Assembly: GCF_000934765.1 (NCBI RefSeq)
Contig: NZ_KN882196.1
Span: 14,793 to 78,792 of the forward strand
DNA: 64,000 nt
Direction of reading: 5' to 3'
DNA from: Thiomicrospira microaerophila
GTDB taxonomy: Bacteria; Pseudomonadota; Gammaproteobacteria; Thiomicrospirales; Thiomicrospiraceae
The notes beneath the pieces are model-generated. The model had not been told where the DNA came from. It ran no database searches and saw nothing but the letters and a program-made list of their open reading frames with translations. Shown here piece by piece: positions 15,504-24,673 of the stretch (the stretch's first letter is position 1; every line of letters begins with the position of its first letter). A program made the translations under genes and the position numbers.

Positions 15504-17774
15504 TTAAAATTCAGACCATTCTTCTGCGTTTTTTTGCGTTGATCTTTGTGACGAGCCTGACGAACCAGTCTTAGGCAGCGCTTTTGGGCGCGATGCAGCA
15601 AGTTGTTTTGGCTTTGCCTGATTTGCCAACCTTGGCGCACCATTAGTTTTGAAAAAGCCCATCCGATCTTTAAGCAGTTCAGATTGTTCTCGCATGCTTT
15701 CAGCCGCCGCTGAAGTTTCCTCAACTAATGCTGCATTTTGCTGAGTGCCTTGATCAATTTGTGCCAGCGCATCTTGCAATTGTTTTACGCCCTCTGCTTG
15801 TTCGGCCGACGCTTGTGAAATTTGTGAGGACATTTTGGATACCTCTTCAATGGACTCAGCAATTTCATTGATCGCGGTGCCTGACTCTGTTGCTAGCTTT
15901 GTACCCTGGTCAATACGGGCTACGCTTTCGTTAATTAAGCCACTTATCTCTTTCGCCGCTTCGGCTGATTTTTGCGCTAAGGCACGCACTTCACCGGCTA
16001 CCACGGCAAACCCACGACCATGGTCGCCGGCTCGGGCGGCTTCAACCGCCGCGTTCAACGCTAATAGATTGGTTTGGAACGCGATGCCGTCAATTAAACT
16101 GACGATTTCTGAGATTTTGTGACTAGACTCTTGAATGGCGCTCATCGCAACAATGGTCTGCTCCATGACTTTAGCCGCTTGTTGCGCTTTTAACTCAACC
16201 CGGTGCTCTACTTTCGACTCTTCTTTGGCGTTTGAGGCATTGTTTTGCACCGCGGCACTAAACTCCTCCATCGTGGCGGAGCTCTGCTCAATCGCGGCGG
16301 CTTGTTGCTGCACACGATCACTTAAATCCATTGAGCCTTGAGCGACTTCTAATGCGGAATGACTCACTGCTTCTGCCGCACCGATAGCAATCGAGACCGT
16401 TTCATTTAGGCTTTCGACTGAACGATTGACAGCTTGTTTCAGTACACCTAGTTGCCCTGGATAGTCGGCGGTGATATTTTGCGTTAAATCGCCATTCGAC
16501 AGCGCAACGGTGATATCCGTAATGTCTTCAATCGCCGCACCTAAGGATTCCATTGAGCTATTCACTCGGGTTTTTAAGGTATCAAGCTCGCCGCGTAGGT
16601 GGATATGCAGCCTCTCGTTAAACTCGCCCTGCTGTAGTTTTGACATAACATTGTTAATACCGCTAATGGCTTGCTCCATCGCCTTCATCGAATCCGATGC
16701 CTGCATCATCATTCGCTTGTATTCGCCTTCTCCCTGTGCATCAAGCTTAACAGAGAAATCACCATCATAGAGTGACTGCATGACTTGAGAAAGCGCGGCC
16801 ATGGTGGTGGCAATACTTTGCGCACTGTCATTGACGCCGGATTTTAGCTCACCAAGGTCACCTTGAAACTGACCATTGATACGCTTTGAAAAATCACCCT
16901 TAGCCAGCGCACCTACCACGTCATTGGTTTCTTTAAATACTTGCTGTAGACTAGCCATCAGCGTGTTGAGTGCCGTGGCGGCCACGCCGACTTCGTCACG
17001 CGATTGGTAATTAATTCGCTTACTAAAATCACCGTTACGACCAATAAATTCCAGCGTATCGGTCATCTGTTTCAGCGGGCGAGATACGGCACGAATCGTT
17101 AGCATGGATACTAAAATGGATAAAATAATCGAGAACAGCAACACTATGGCTAGTAACATTTCAGACGCGAGTGCTGTGGCTGTTGCCTCTTCGGCTGACA
17201 ATTGGGTAACGCGGATATTGTTTTCTGTTAAAGCATCAAACGTCGCACCCATCCTATCGGAAATAGGCACCATTCTCGCTACCGTTTCACGGTATTCACG
17301 CATTAAGCGGTCATGCTGAGCCGGGCTGCTATTTTGTGCCATTTGGCTAATCAATCTGTCAAGATCAACATAAATGCCACGCCAAGCCTGGTATTCATTT
17401 TGTAACCGTGCAAAGGTTTCACGCCCTCGCTCAGTTTGTCGAGGAAGCGCCGCAAACACTGTCCAATATTGGTCAACAACTTGCCAAGATCGTTGGCGCT
17501 CTTGCATTAGGCTATTCATTGCTGACTGTGCGGCATAATTACCTTCATACTGCAAAACGGATACTGTCTGAGCACGGATGGCCATACGTTCTGTATTCAG
17601 CGCACCCAAAGCAACCAGGCCGGGTACACGCACATCCGCTACGTTTTGCATATTTTGCCCCCACTCATTTAAGCCGCGATAACCAACAATACCACTTATT
17701 GTTAGCGCAGCAATCAATAAGGCGACCAGCATAATCAGTTTGTTTTTTATCTTTAAATTGTTAAACCATTCCAT
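15504..17774 (-). CDS. Methyl-accepting chemotaxis protein (MCP 2)
   Basis: Chemoreceptor of 756 residues, paralogue of MCP 1 (N-terminus [20 protein letters not shown] against [20 protein letters not shown]). Same plan: membrane segment near residues 12-34, periplasmic helical bundle, second membrane segment near 203-228, HAMP plus additional HAMP-like units, and signalling domain with hairpin tip near 555-600 ([28 protein letters not shown]). It ends EEWSEF, again the xWxxF CheR/CheB tether type. The ligand-binding part is similar but not identical to MCP 1, so a duplication with altered sensing is likely. It is followed by a stable hairpin and separated from cheW upstream by its own leader. 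Confidence 0.95.
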   Translation of the reverse strand: MEWFNNLKIKNKLIMLVALLIAALTISGIVGYRGLNEWGQNMQNVADVRVPGLVALGALNTERMAIRAQTVSVLQYEGNYAAQSAMNSLMQERQRSWQVVDQYWTVFAALPRQTERGRETFARLQNEYQAWRGIYVDLDRLISQMAQNSSPAQHDRLMREYRETVARMVPISDRMGATFDALTENNIRVTQLSAEEATATALASEMLLAIVLLFSIILSILVSMLTIRAVSRPLKQMTDTLEFIGRNGDFSKRINYQSRDEVGVAATALNTLMASLQQVFKETNDVVGALAKGDFSKRINGQFQGDLGELKSGVNDSAQSIATTMAALSQVMQSLYDGDFSVKLDAQGEGEYKRMMMQASDSMKAMEQAISGINNVMSKLQQGEFNERLHIHLRGELDTLKTRVNSSMESLGAAIEDITDITVALSNGDLTQNITADYPGQLGVLKQAVNRSVESLNETVSIAIGAAEAVSHSALEVAQGSMDLSDRVQQQAAAIEQSSATMEEFSAAVQNNASNAKEESKVEHRVELKAQQAAKVMEQTIVAMSAIQESSHKISEIVSLIDGIAFQTNLLALNAAVEAARAGDHGRGFAVVAGEVRALAQKSAEAAKEISGLINESVARIDQGTKLATESGTAINEIAESIEEVSKMSSQISQASAEQAEGVKQLQDALAQIDQGTQQNAALVEETSAAAESMREQSELLKDRMGFFKTNGAPRLANQAKPKQLAASRPKALPKTGSSGSSQRSTQKNAEEWSEF

Positions 17775-17974
17775 CGTTCGTTCCTTTGTCGTGTTATTGA
17801 TAACGCATCCTCTGTAATGCGTACACTTACTGGCGCTATCCTCTAGCCAGGAAAACCGTTTGAAGTAAAAAAGTCTGGTTTGAGACCGTTTTGCCGCCGA
17901 CTGGATTAGCCCAACAGAATTCTAGACACTAAAGCAATTAAAAAAATCACTTATTCGCACCCATCTTAACGCAA

Positions 17975-18004
17975 AAAAAAAGCCTGTTTAAACAGGCTTT
18001 TTTA
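17975..18004. terminator. Rho-independent terminator after cheW
   Basis: Stem AAGCCTGTTT/AAACAGGCTT with no extra loop bases beyond the centre, flanked by A-run and T-run on both sides. It lies 15 nt past the cheW stop (minus strand); the flanking runs would let it work in both directions. Confidence 0.85.
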
Positions 18005-18018
18005 GTTTACAAAACCAA

Positions 18019-18579
18019 TTAGTGCTTAGCGCCATTCGGCTTAAAGGCTTGTACTTCGTGGAAAATGCCTTGATTAGCCAATAAATCAATATTCAAAATA
18101 ATGACCATAATTTTTTCTAAGGTTGCAAGTCCACGAACATATTCTTCACTTACCCGGTTACCTTCACCAAAAGCAGGCGCACCCTGTAGTTCTTCAAGAT
18201 TAACATCATGCACGTCTGACACGCCATCAACCACCAGTCCGATTGTTTTCTGCACTGAGTGGTCTGCACCTTCTGCATGGTGGTTAACGTGTGTAATAAT
18301 CACCACCGTGCTTTCATCGTATTTAATCTCACCAATATTAAAACGCTCGCGCATATCAACAATCGGTACCACTGCGCCTCGCATGTTGATCACACCCTTG
18401 ACATAGCTAGGCATATTCGGCAGGTTGGTTGGTTGCTCCCAACCGCGAATTTCTTGCACTCTCAAAATATCAATACCATAGGTTTCAGCACCCAAAATAA
18501 ACGTCAGGTACTGATCTTGATCCGCATGCAAACGAATATTTGAGGTATTTTCTTTACTATCTTGTGCTTTAGCGTCCAT
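18019..18579 (-). CDS. cheW: Chemotaxis coupling protein CheW
   Basis: Cytoplasmic scaffold of 186 residues linking receptors to the CheA kinase. A single CheW domain spans about residues 22-165: YLTFILGAETYGIDILRVQEI, PSYVKGVINMRGAVVPIVDMRERF and GLVVDGVSDVHDV are the classic strands. The start codon shares one base with the stop of MCP 3 (TAATG), so the two proteins are almost certainly made in fixed ratio. No CheA or CheY is in the window; this pair must feed a kinase encoded elsewhere. A strong terminator follows. Confidence 0.95.
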   Translation of the reverse strand: MDAKAQDSKENTSNIRLHADQDQYLTFILGAETYGIDILRVQEIRGWEQPTNLPNMPSYVKGVINMRGAVVPIVDMRERFNIGEIKYDESTVVIITHVNHHAEGADHSVQKTIGLVVDGVSDVHDVNLEELQGAPAFGEGNRVSEEYVRGLATLEKIMVIILNIDLLANQGIFHEVQAFKPNGAKH

Positions 18580-20789
18580 TAGAATTCACTCCACTCATCA
18601 GAAGCATTCATTCTAGCCGATTTTGGTGAGGGTAAACCAGCGGTTTTTTGAGTTTTTGTTGTAACGGGTTTCGCCGCCGGTTTGGATAATCCGACAGGTG
18701 CTTGACGTGATGCGCGACCTGCTCCTGTCGTCCCGGTTTTAAAGAACGCCATATCGTCACTTAAAATCTTCGCTTGCTCACTCATGCTTTCTGCCGCCGC
18801 CGAGGTTTGCTCGACTAGCGCGGCATTTTGTTGGGTAACCTGGTCAATACTGGTGATCGCCTTATGAACTTGGCTTACACCTTCTGCCTGCTCATTTGAA
18901 GCCTGCGCGATTTGGGCAATCATTTGCGCCACCTCTTTGATGGAGCCGGTAATCGCGCCTAACATTTTGCCTGACTCATCAGCCAGTTTAGTTCCCTGGT
19001 CTATTCGACCCACACTTTCGCTAATCAGCGTGGATATTTGCTTCGCCGCTTCGGCTGACTTCTGTGCGAGCGCGCGGACTTCACCCGCCACCACCGCGAA
19101 CCCACGTCCATGATCGCCTGCGCGCGCGGCTTCTACCGCTGCGTTAAGTGCAAGCAGGTTGGTTTGGAAGGCAATGCCGTCAATTAAACTGACAATATCA
19201 GCAATCTTATGACTCGATTCTTGAATCGCGTTCATCGCTTCTATCGTTTGCTGCATGACCTCGGTGCCTTTGGTGGCTTTGCTTTCCACTTCACGGGCGA
19301 CTTGGGTTGCGTTTTGCGCATTTTGGGTGTTGTTTTGTACGGCGGTGTTCATTTGATCCATGGTGGCCGAGGTTTGCTCCAGTGCCGCCGCTTGTTCTTG
19401 CACCCGCTGGCTCAAATCTAGCGCACCGGTTGAGACTTCACCGGATGCCGAGCTAACTATTGAAGAGGCTTCAACCGCTTTAGACACCACTTCAATAAGA
19501 CGTTCAGCCGTTTGGTTAACCGCTTCGGTGAGGATCCGTAACTCGCCATGATATTCGCCCGCAATGTGCTGGGTTAAGTCGCCGTTTGACTGTGCCACAA
19601 TCACTTTGGTGATGTCACCGATTGCGGTTTCTAACGAGGTCATCGATTGATTTATGTTTTCTTTCATCTCGGCCAGCTTGCCTTGCGCACTTGCGTTTAC
19701 ACGATGCTGGAATTTGCCCTCGTTCATGTAAGTCATCACACTATCAATATCTTCAATTACTTGGTTAATGCTATCGAGCGCACTTCCAACCTGGTCACGG
19801 AACGCTTGCGGTACACGCTCGTCCATCTTGAGATCAAAACGCCCTTGATGCAAACCTTGCATCACTTTGCCCAGCTCACCCATCATAAACTCAACCTGCT
19901 CGGCAGAGGCATTCACGCCTTCTTTTAGTTTATTAAAGTCACCGTTATAATCTTTTTGAACTCGCTGCGTATAGTCACTTTGGGCAATAGCACCCACAAC
20001 CCGATTAACCCCATTAATCGCACTGGACATGGTATCCATTAAGGCGTTGAAACTAGAGGCGGCTTGCCCGACTTCATCCATGCGTTCAACTTTTATCCGC
20101 GCGCTGAGATCACCTTGCGATTGAACATGGTTGGATACACGCACCAATTCATTTAATGGACGCGTCACAGCGCTAATCGTCTGTATAGAAAAATAAATCG
20201 CAACGGCAAAAATCAAAATCGACAGAATAATTGCCAGCTTCAAGGTGCGTTGATAAGTCACTTCGCTTGAGTCATTAAGCTCCGCCGCGACCCGTAGTTG
20301 CAAATCAACCAGGTCAGCAATCGCATCCGATATGGGATCAATCACGGGGTAAAGCTGATTAATACTGAACGCCGTAATGCCTTGCATGTCACGTGCTTTG
20401 ACTAAACGTTCTAGTGCGTCCACCGCACGGTCAGCCGGCTGCATCAGGGTTTGGGCTTTTTGCGCAAGCTGGGCTTCTTCGGCTGTCAGTGTCGTAGCCA
20501 TATACCCCTGCCAGAGCTGACGAATTTCACGTTTAGCCTGTGCGATATTGGTTTCGGCTTCTTGCCAACCTATGTTACCATTGCGCAATTTATGATTGGT
20601 ATCCACAATGTTGACCGCATAGGAATCTGCAATATCTTTTAGCACCTGCAAAGGAGCCACTCGGTCATCGTAGAGGGCATGAAGGTTATCATTATTCGCT
20701 TTCATATTGGCGAGCCCAACAATAATCGCAACCAATGAAAAAACCAGCAAACCCACCACTAGAAACGTAATTCTATTTTTTACTGTCAT
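18579..20789 (-). CDS. Methyl-accepting chemotaxis protein (MCP 3)
   Basis: Chemoreceptor of 736 residues. Membrane segments at about 7-28 and 184-208 flank a periplasmic four-helix-bundle type sensor; HAMP, extra HAMP-like units (DYTQRVQKDYNGDFNKLKEG, GRFDLKMDERVPQ, GKFQHRVNASAQG) and the signalling domain (hairpin tip near 535-580) follow. The tail ends SDEWSEF, the third xWxxF tether in this block. Its N-terminal sensor differs more from MCPs 1 and 2 than those do from each other. It is the first gene of a two-gene unit with cheW, overlapping by one base. Confidence 0.95.
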   Translation of the reverse strand: MTVKNRITFLVVGLLVFSLVAIIVGLANMKANNDNLHALYDDRVAPLQVLKDIADSYAVNIVDTNHKLRNGNIGWQEAETNIAQAKREIRQLWQGYMATTLTAEEAQLAQKAQTLMQPADRAVDALERLVKARDMQGITAFSINQLYPVIDPISDAIADLVDLQLRVAAELNDSSEVTYQRTLKLAIILSILIFAVAIYFSIQTISAVTRPLNELVRVSNHVQSQGDLSARIKVERMDEVGQAASSFNALMDTMSSAINGVNRVVGAIAQSDYTQRVQKDYNGDFNKLKEGVNASAEQVEFMMGELGKVMQGLHQGRFDLKMDERVPQAFRDQVGSALDSINQVIEDIDSVMTYMNEGKFQHRVNASAQGKLAEMKENINQSMTSLETAIGDITKVIVAQSNGDLTQHIAGEYHGELRILTEAVNQTAERLIEVVSKAVEASSIVSSASGEVSTGALDLSQRVQEQAAALEQTSATMDQMNTAVQNNTQNAQNATQVAREVESKATKGTEVMQQTIEAMNAIQESSHKIADIVSLIDGIAFQTNLLALNAAVEAARAGDHGRGFAVVAGEVRALAQKSAEAAKQISTLISESVGRIDQGTKLADESGKMLGAITGSIKEVAQMIAQIAQASNEQAEGVSQVHKAITSIDQVTQQNAALVEQTSAAAESMSEQAKILSDDMAFFKTGTTGAGRASRQAPVGLSKPAAKPVTTKTQKTAGLPSPKSARMNASDEWSEF

Positions 20790-20858
20790 TTACCTTATCC
20801 TCATTTTCATTTTTTTTATTTAGTGCTTCATTCGCACGGTATAATAATGCCACACTTC

Positions 20859-21875
20859 CTAACTATTTGCACTCTCTCTTATCACGGCTGTGGCGTAGGA
20901 TCCAGGACGCAAGCCAAAGCGAATTTGAATGGCATCCTTTGCCACCCATTCCCAACACATTGCCTGAGGTAAAACCCGTGTTGCACGGCGGTCTTGTTTT
21001 AAACCCATTTCCGCTAAGGCACTCAACCAGGCCTGGTTAGGATGAAGCACAGATTGTTCTAGCTGTTGTGTGTGATGCTGACTCGGTAGGTCGCCTGCGC
21101 CCACCATCGCGGCGGTGGGGTGAATATCTAATTCGATCACGCGCTGCGCCAGGTCGGCGGAACCGTCATCGACAAACCATTTATCTGAGCCTTCGAGCTG
21201 AAACACATCACCTGCCAATGCACTATTCCAACAACCTTGTTCGACTCTTTTTGCGACAATTAGGTTAAACAAATATGAACGAGCGGCGGAGATATAGAGG
21301 CTGCGCTGAGCGGGTTTAAGTCGTGTCAACTCGCCATCAAACAAACGCTGCGCCATCACTAGGTTGTTTTCGTTGCGGCCAAAACGTTGCACGCCAAAAT
21401 AATTGGGCACCCCTTGTTGTTGAATTTGTTTGAGGCGAGTTTCAAGTTCGTCCTTATCACCGCTTATCTCGCGTAAGGTAAGGATAAAACGATTGCCACT
21501 GAGCCCACCGGTTTGCAGCTTGCGCTGATGGCGGGTGGTTTTGAGAATGCGCATTGAATCAAACTTGAAACTTTGAAGATCAGGATCAGCCTTGCCGGGT
21601 AAATACAAGCTAAACCATTGACGTGTCACAGCGTGGCGATCTTTTAAACCCGCATAGCCAATATCACGCAGCTTTATCCCTGCCCATTTGGCCAGTTGCT
21701 GCGCGACCCAGTCAGTGTTTTCGCCGTCTTTTTCAAGCCACAGCCACAGGTGCTCACCTTCACCACTAAGCTCAAACGCAATCTGCTCTTCTACTATAAA
21801 ATCTTGGTTTTGGCTTTTGAGTTTGGCGCTGATATTCGGTTTGCCATAGGCATAAGGAAGGCGAGTGCAATGCAT
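20859..21875 (-). CDS. truD: tRNA pseudouridine synthase D
   Basis: Converts U13 of tRNA to pseudouridine. I start at the ATG at 21875 (MHCTRLPYAYGKPN), which aligns with the usual TruD N-terminus and has GGAAAA upstream; a longer open frame to 21971 would run through the terminator of the upstream gene and encode a non-conserved tail. This gives 338 residues. The catalytic motif GYAGLKDRHAVTRQWFS is at 73-90 with Asp79, and NYFGVQRFGR and the RSYLFN region are present. It has a perfect HIP-like palindrome at 21025-21038 (PNQAWLSAL). Confidence 0.93.
   Translation of the reverse strand: MHCTRLPYAYGKPNISAKLKSQNQDFIVEEQIAFELSGEGEHLWLWLEKDGENTDWVAQQLAKWAGIKLRDIGYAGLKDRHAVTRQWFSLYLPGKADPDLQSFKFDSMRILKTTRHQRKLQTGGLSGNRFILTLREISGDKDELETRLKQIQQQGVPNYFGVQRFGRNENNLVMAQRLFDGELTRLKPAQRSLYISAARSYLFNLIVAKRVEQGCWNSALAGDVFQLEGSDKWFVDDGSADLAQRVIELDIHPTAAMVGAGDLPSQHHTQQLEQSVLHPNQAWLSALAEMGLKQDRRATRVLPQAMCWEWVAKDAIQIRFGLRPGSYATAVIRESANS
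21025..21038. repeat. HIP-like palindrome, perfect copy (in truD)
   Basis: AACCAGGCCTGGTT; encodes NQAWL in truD. Confidence 0.95.
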
Positions 21876-21886
21876 GATTTTTTTCC

Positions 21887-21915
21887 AAAAAAAAGGCCCG
21901 GTTTGCAACCAGGCC
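21887..21915 (-). terminator. Intrinsic terminator built from a HIP-like palindrome
   Basis: Read on the minus strand: stem GGCCTGGTT, loop GCA, stem AACCGGGCC (one G-T wobble), then eight T. It lies about 30 nt beyond the stop of the Tim44-like gene. The 5' arm of the stem is the right half of the perfect palindrome at 21907-21920. Confidence 0.8.
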
Positions 21916-21920
21916 TGGTT
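21907..21920. repeat. HIP-like palindrome, perfect intergenic copy
   Basis: AACCAGGCCTGGTT in the gap between the Tim44-like gene and truD, overlapping the terminator described for that gap. Confidence 0.95.
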
Positions 21921-21945
21921 ATAAAAAACGAGCGATTTTAAAATC

Positions 21946-22896
21946 TTAAGCTTGCTGTTGAATACCGGCAATTAACCAATTGCCTTCGCCAGCCGCTAGA
22001 CGACGGATATGCCAAATTTCGTTAAACGCGTGTGACTCGGCATCACGCTCTTCTTTAATAAAACCACTGAAACGGATGCTGACAATAAAATAGTCGCCTT
22101 CAAAAGACTGGTCAGCTAACTCACTGTAAAGTGTGTCGATTTCGGTGTGGTTTTCCCCTGGCACCATATCGTGCATCAGTGTTTGTATCTCCGCGAATAG
22201 TTCAGGCGTGCAGTAGCTTTCAATCTCACTCGCATCCGCCTGACCCCATGCTTTTTGCACCGCCACAAAATGTTGTTTCGCGCCTTCCACAAAGGTGTCG
22301 GCATTAAACCAGCTGGGCGATTCGACATTATGCAAAGCATTAATGCCTAGCCCTGAACCAATAATTGAGCCACCGCTGTTTGGGTTGTAGCTGGGTTGTG
22401 GTTGTGGTGAGAAATCTTGTTCGGGTGCTTGGCGATAAGCGTTAGATTCGTTTGAATCCATCGGCTGGCGAACAGCACCTGCGGGTTGCATCGACCCTTG
22501 TCCGGCTTGGCGGCTACGGAAATGCCTGAATAACATAAACGCACCCAATGCCAACAAACCAAACAGGAGAATGTCCATGAACTGCAAGCCATCAAAACCA
22601 TCACCAAACAACATCGCCGCTAATAGGCCGCCCGCCGCTAAACCGGCCAATGGACCTAACCAGCGTGATGCACCGGATGCCGCCGGTGCCGCTTGCTGCC
22701 CAGGTGCGGCTTGTTGTTGCTGTGCTGGCTGTTGACGCTGAGCGGGTTGCTGGCGCTGTTGGGAGGGCATAGAATGCTGTTTACCAAAGCTGCCACCACC
22801 CCCAAAACGCTTGGCTTCAGCAGGCTGTGGCATTAATAACGCAAACGTCAGCATAAAAGCGCTGAACGAAAGTAAAAGAGTTTTTACTGATTTCAT
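21946..22896 (-). CDS. Tim44-like domain membrane protein
   Basis: Exported or membrane protein of 316 residues. A signal-like N-terminus (about 1-28, ending PAEA) leads into a Gly/Phe then Gln/Pro-rich low-complexity stretch (GGGGSFGKQ, repeated QQPAQRQ), two closely spaced hydrophobic segments (about 80-102 and 104-126), a second linker with a GGSIIGSGLG motif, and a C-terminal Tim44-like domain (about 185-316; FVEGAKQHFVAVQKAWGQAD, the FAEI helix and the GDYFIVSIRFSGF strand). Proteins of this plan are common in proteobacteria; the mitochondrial Tim44 link is structural only and the bacterial role is unknown. It is followed by a clear terminator, so probably a single-gene transcript. Confidence 0.85.
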   Translation of the reverse strand: MKSVKTLLLSFSAFMLTFALLMPQPAEAKRFGGGGSFGKQHSMPSQQRQQPAQRQQPAQQQQAAPGQQAAPAASGASRWLGPLAGLAAGGLLAAMLFGDGFDGLQFMDILLFGLLALGAFMLFRHFRSRQAGQGSMQPAGAVRQPMDSNESNAYRQAPEQDFSPQPQPSYNPNSGGSIIGSGLGINALHNVESPSWFNADTFVEGAKQHFVAVQKAWGQADASEIESYCTPELFAEIQTLMHDMVPGENHTEIDTLYSELADQSFEGDYFIVSIRFSGFIKEERDAESHAFNEIWHIRRLAAGEGNWLIAGIQQQA

Positions 22897-22956
22897 TGTG
22901 GGATCTCCATGTTAATGAACACTGTGATTGTAGCGATAAAATTGTTTTATAACAAC

Positions 22957-23141
22957 TAGGGGACTGTCGGACTAAAGCCAATCGGCTGCAAAAAAGCTGG
23001 ATTTGGCCATTTTTTGCTCACTTCCTCGTCAAATAGCTCGCTATTCTCCTCGGAATTGAATAAAAACTGACTCAATCGAAGAAAGCGAAGCTAAACCAGA
23101 CTTTTTTCGCTTCGACCGGTTTAGTCCGACAGGCTCCTAGG
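22957..23141. mobile_element. Family B miniature inverted-repeat element
   Basis: About 185 bp with imperfect terminal inverted repeats of about 23 bp: left CTAGGGGACTGTCGGACTAA, right (reverse complement) CTAGGAGCCTGTCGGACTAA. The inside is non-coding and has its own partial palindrome around AATAGCTCGCTATT. It holds no open reading frame of note and so looks like a MITE. Solo ends lie at 6612, 12025 and 43224. The rest of the 22897-23230 gap (from 23142) is an AT-rich leader with a possible -10 (TATAGT near 23175). Confidence 0.7.
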
Positions 23142-23230
23142 CCTAGCCACACTTTCAAATTTAATGCATCTGGGCTATAGTTAACTTTTAAGGTTTGCGT
23201 ACTCGTGCGGATTTTTATTTTAGGAGTTGA

Positions 23231-23677
23231 TTGCAAGATATGCCTGGTACCCATTATGACAATGACCATAGCTTTATTGAAGCACTGCCTTTTGACTACA
23301 AAAACAGGGCTTATTTAATCATTCGCTCTGATTCTTTAGAACAAATGCTCATTAATTTCAATAGCGAGGATTCGCCGGTTTTTGATGATCTACATAAGGA
23401 TACGCGTGATGTTAACTTAATTAAACGAACCATTAGCGCATGCTTGGTTGCGAAAATATCCTCATTTGAGCCCACGCTATTTATTAATGAACAACAATAT
23501 AAATTCTTGATGTCCACTCTACTTTATCACTTGCAATTTTTACTGGCTTTAAATAACAAACAATACCCTACCCTCTCAAGTCTTTACCCCTTTTTAAAAA
23601 TAAAACATGAGCACACTTATCAATGGATTCTAAAAATAAAGGCTATTTTCGAGAAGAAGGAAGTGCACTTTGATTAG
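23231..23677 (+). CDS. Hypothetical helical protein upstream of PilZ-like gene
   Basis: About 148 residues, not recognised. The composition is rich in Leu, Ile, Lys and Asn with predicted helices in the C-terminal half (FLMSTLLYHLQFLLALNNKQ). No signal peptide, membrane segment or cysteine motif. The start is uncertain: TTG at 23231 has AGGAG only 4 nt upstream, the ATG at 23240 has the same AGGAG 13 nt upstream. It overlaps the next gene by 8 nt, so the pair is probably a functional unit. AT-richer than the neighbouring housekeeping genes and directly downstream of the family B element. Confidence 0.6.
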   Translation: MQDMPGTHYDNDHSFIEALPFDYKNRAYLIIRSDSLEQMLINFNSEDSPVFDDLHKDTRDVNLIKRTISACLVAKISSFEPTLFINEQQYKFLMSTLLYHLQFLLALNNKQYPTLSSLYPFLKIKHEHTYQWILKIKAIFEKKEVHFD

Positions 23678-24671
23678 ACCACGCCGATTTAACTCTCGCC
23701 GCTTTTACCGCTATGAAGGCGAGTTCCGTCATCACTTTATTCGCATCGGCAACCACGAAACAAAAGACGATTTACCGGGTGACATCTACAGCTCAGGGAT
23801 TCAACATTTTACCCGCATCATGAATGAGCGACTGGATAAGGTCTCAAGAGTTTATACAAAAAATCTTGAGGAATCATTGCTTGAAAAACACCCTGATGCG
23901 TTTGAAATGTTCATGACAATTTTGACAAATATTGAGGCATTACGTGATTTATTAAATAAGATTTCACTGGGCAAGATTCGGATGAGCGAGTCGATACGTT
24001 TCATTCAAGACATATTAAACACCCCAATTAACTATGAGGTTTTACGCGCAAATGCAAGGACGTCTGCAATTGTAGGCAACTTTGAAGAAAAAATTACACA
24101 ACTACTCAATGCCGTATTGACGCTGCTTAAAAAATCAACACCTCATGAAATCTATCAAGGCGGATTTTTAGAAAAGCTACAAATTGACCACGACATCCGT
24201 GGCTACATTGACAAGCTAAAAACCAAAGAGGTCAAGTTTCTGCGCGCGCTGGTCAGTCTGTACCACTATATTGCCCTGCTGGAAAAAATTTACAACCACA
24301 TTGCCAACTCTAGCTTCATCATCGTTTTTCCAGAGTACTGGGAGGAAAACTATGTCAACATTAGCTGTGGTGGCATTGGGATTTACACCGATTACCTAGT
24401 TAAGAAGAACGATATACTTGAAGTATTTTTACGCTTCAACATCTCAACCGATCCGCGGCATGAGTTTTATGAAATTATTCATCAGCGCGCTAAAGTCTTA
24501 AGGGTAGAAGAAAACAAGGCGCGTGGCCAGTATCTACTCGCGTGCCAGTTTATGCTTTGTCCAAGAAAAACCATGGACCTGATTAGTAACTCAATACAAG
24601 CCAAAGAAGTCATCCACGCTTACAATGCGGTCGAACTTATTGGCTCTGATATGGACTTTACTTCTAGCTAA
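23670..24671 (+). CDS. Putative PilZ-type c-di-GMP-binding protein
   Basis: Protein of 333 residues that starts with TTG, supported by AAGGAAG 6 nt upstream. A basic N-terminus (RPRRFNSRRFYRYEG) leads into a long helical region (about 50-220). The C-terminal 110 residues read like a divergent PilZ domain: VNISCGGIGIYTDYLVKKND (resembling the PilZ [D/N]xSxxG motif), EVFLRF, then the RAKVLRVEE...YLLACQF strand pair. The canonical RxxxR is not obvious at the expected place, so c-di-GMP binding is a hypothesis. The gene stops 2 nt before the convergent CAP lipoprotein gene ends. Context: GGDEF/EAL enzyme 12 kb away. Confidence 0.6.
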   Translation: MIRPRRFNSRRFYRYEGEFRHHFIRIGNHETKDDLPGDIYSSGIQHFTRIMNERLDKVSRVYTKNLEESLLEKHPDAFEMFMTILTNIEALRDLLNKISLGKIRMSESIRFIQDILNTPINYEVLRANARTSAIVGNFEEKITQLLNAVLTLLKKSTPHEIYQGGFLEKLQIDHDIRGYIDKLKTKEVKFLRALVSLYHYIALLEKIYNHIANSSFIIVFPEYWEENYVNISCGGIGIYTDYLVKKNDILEVFLRFNISTDPRHEFYEIIHQRAKVLRVEENKARGQYLLACQFMLCPRKTMDLISNSIQAKEVIHAYNAVELIGSDMDFTSS

Positions 24672-24673
24672 TC

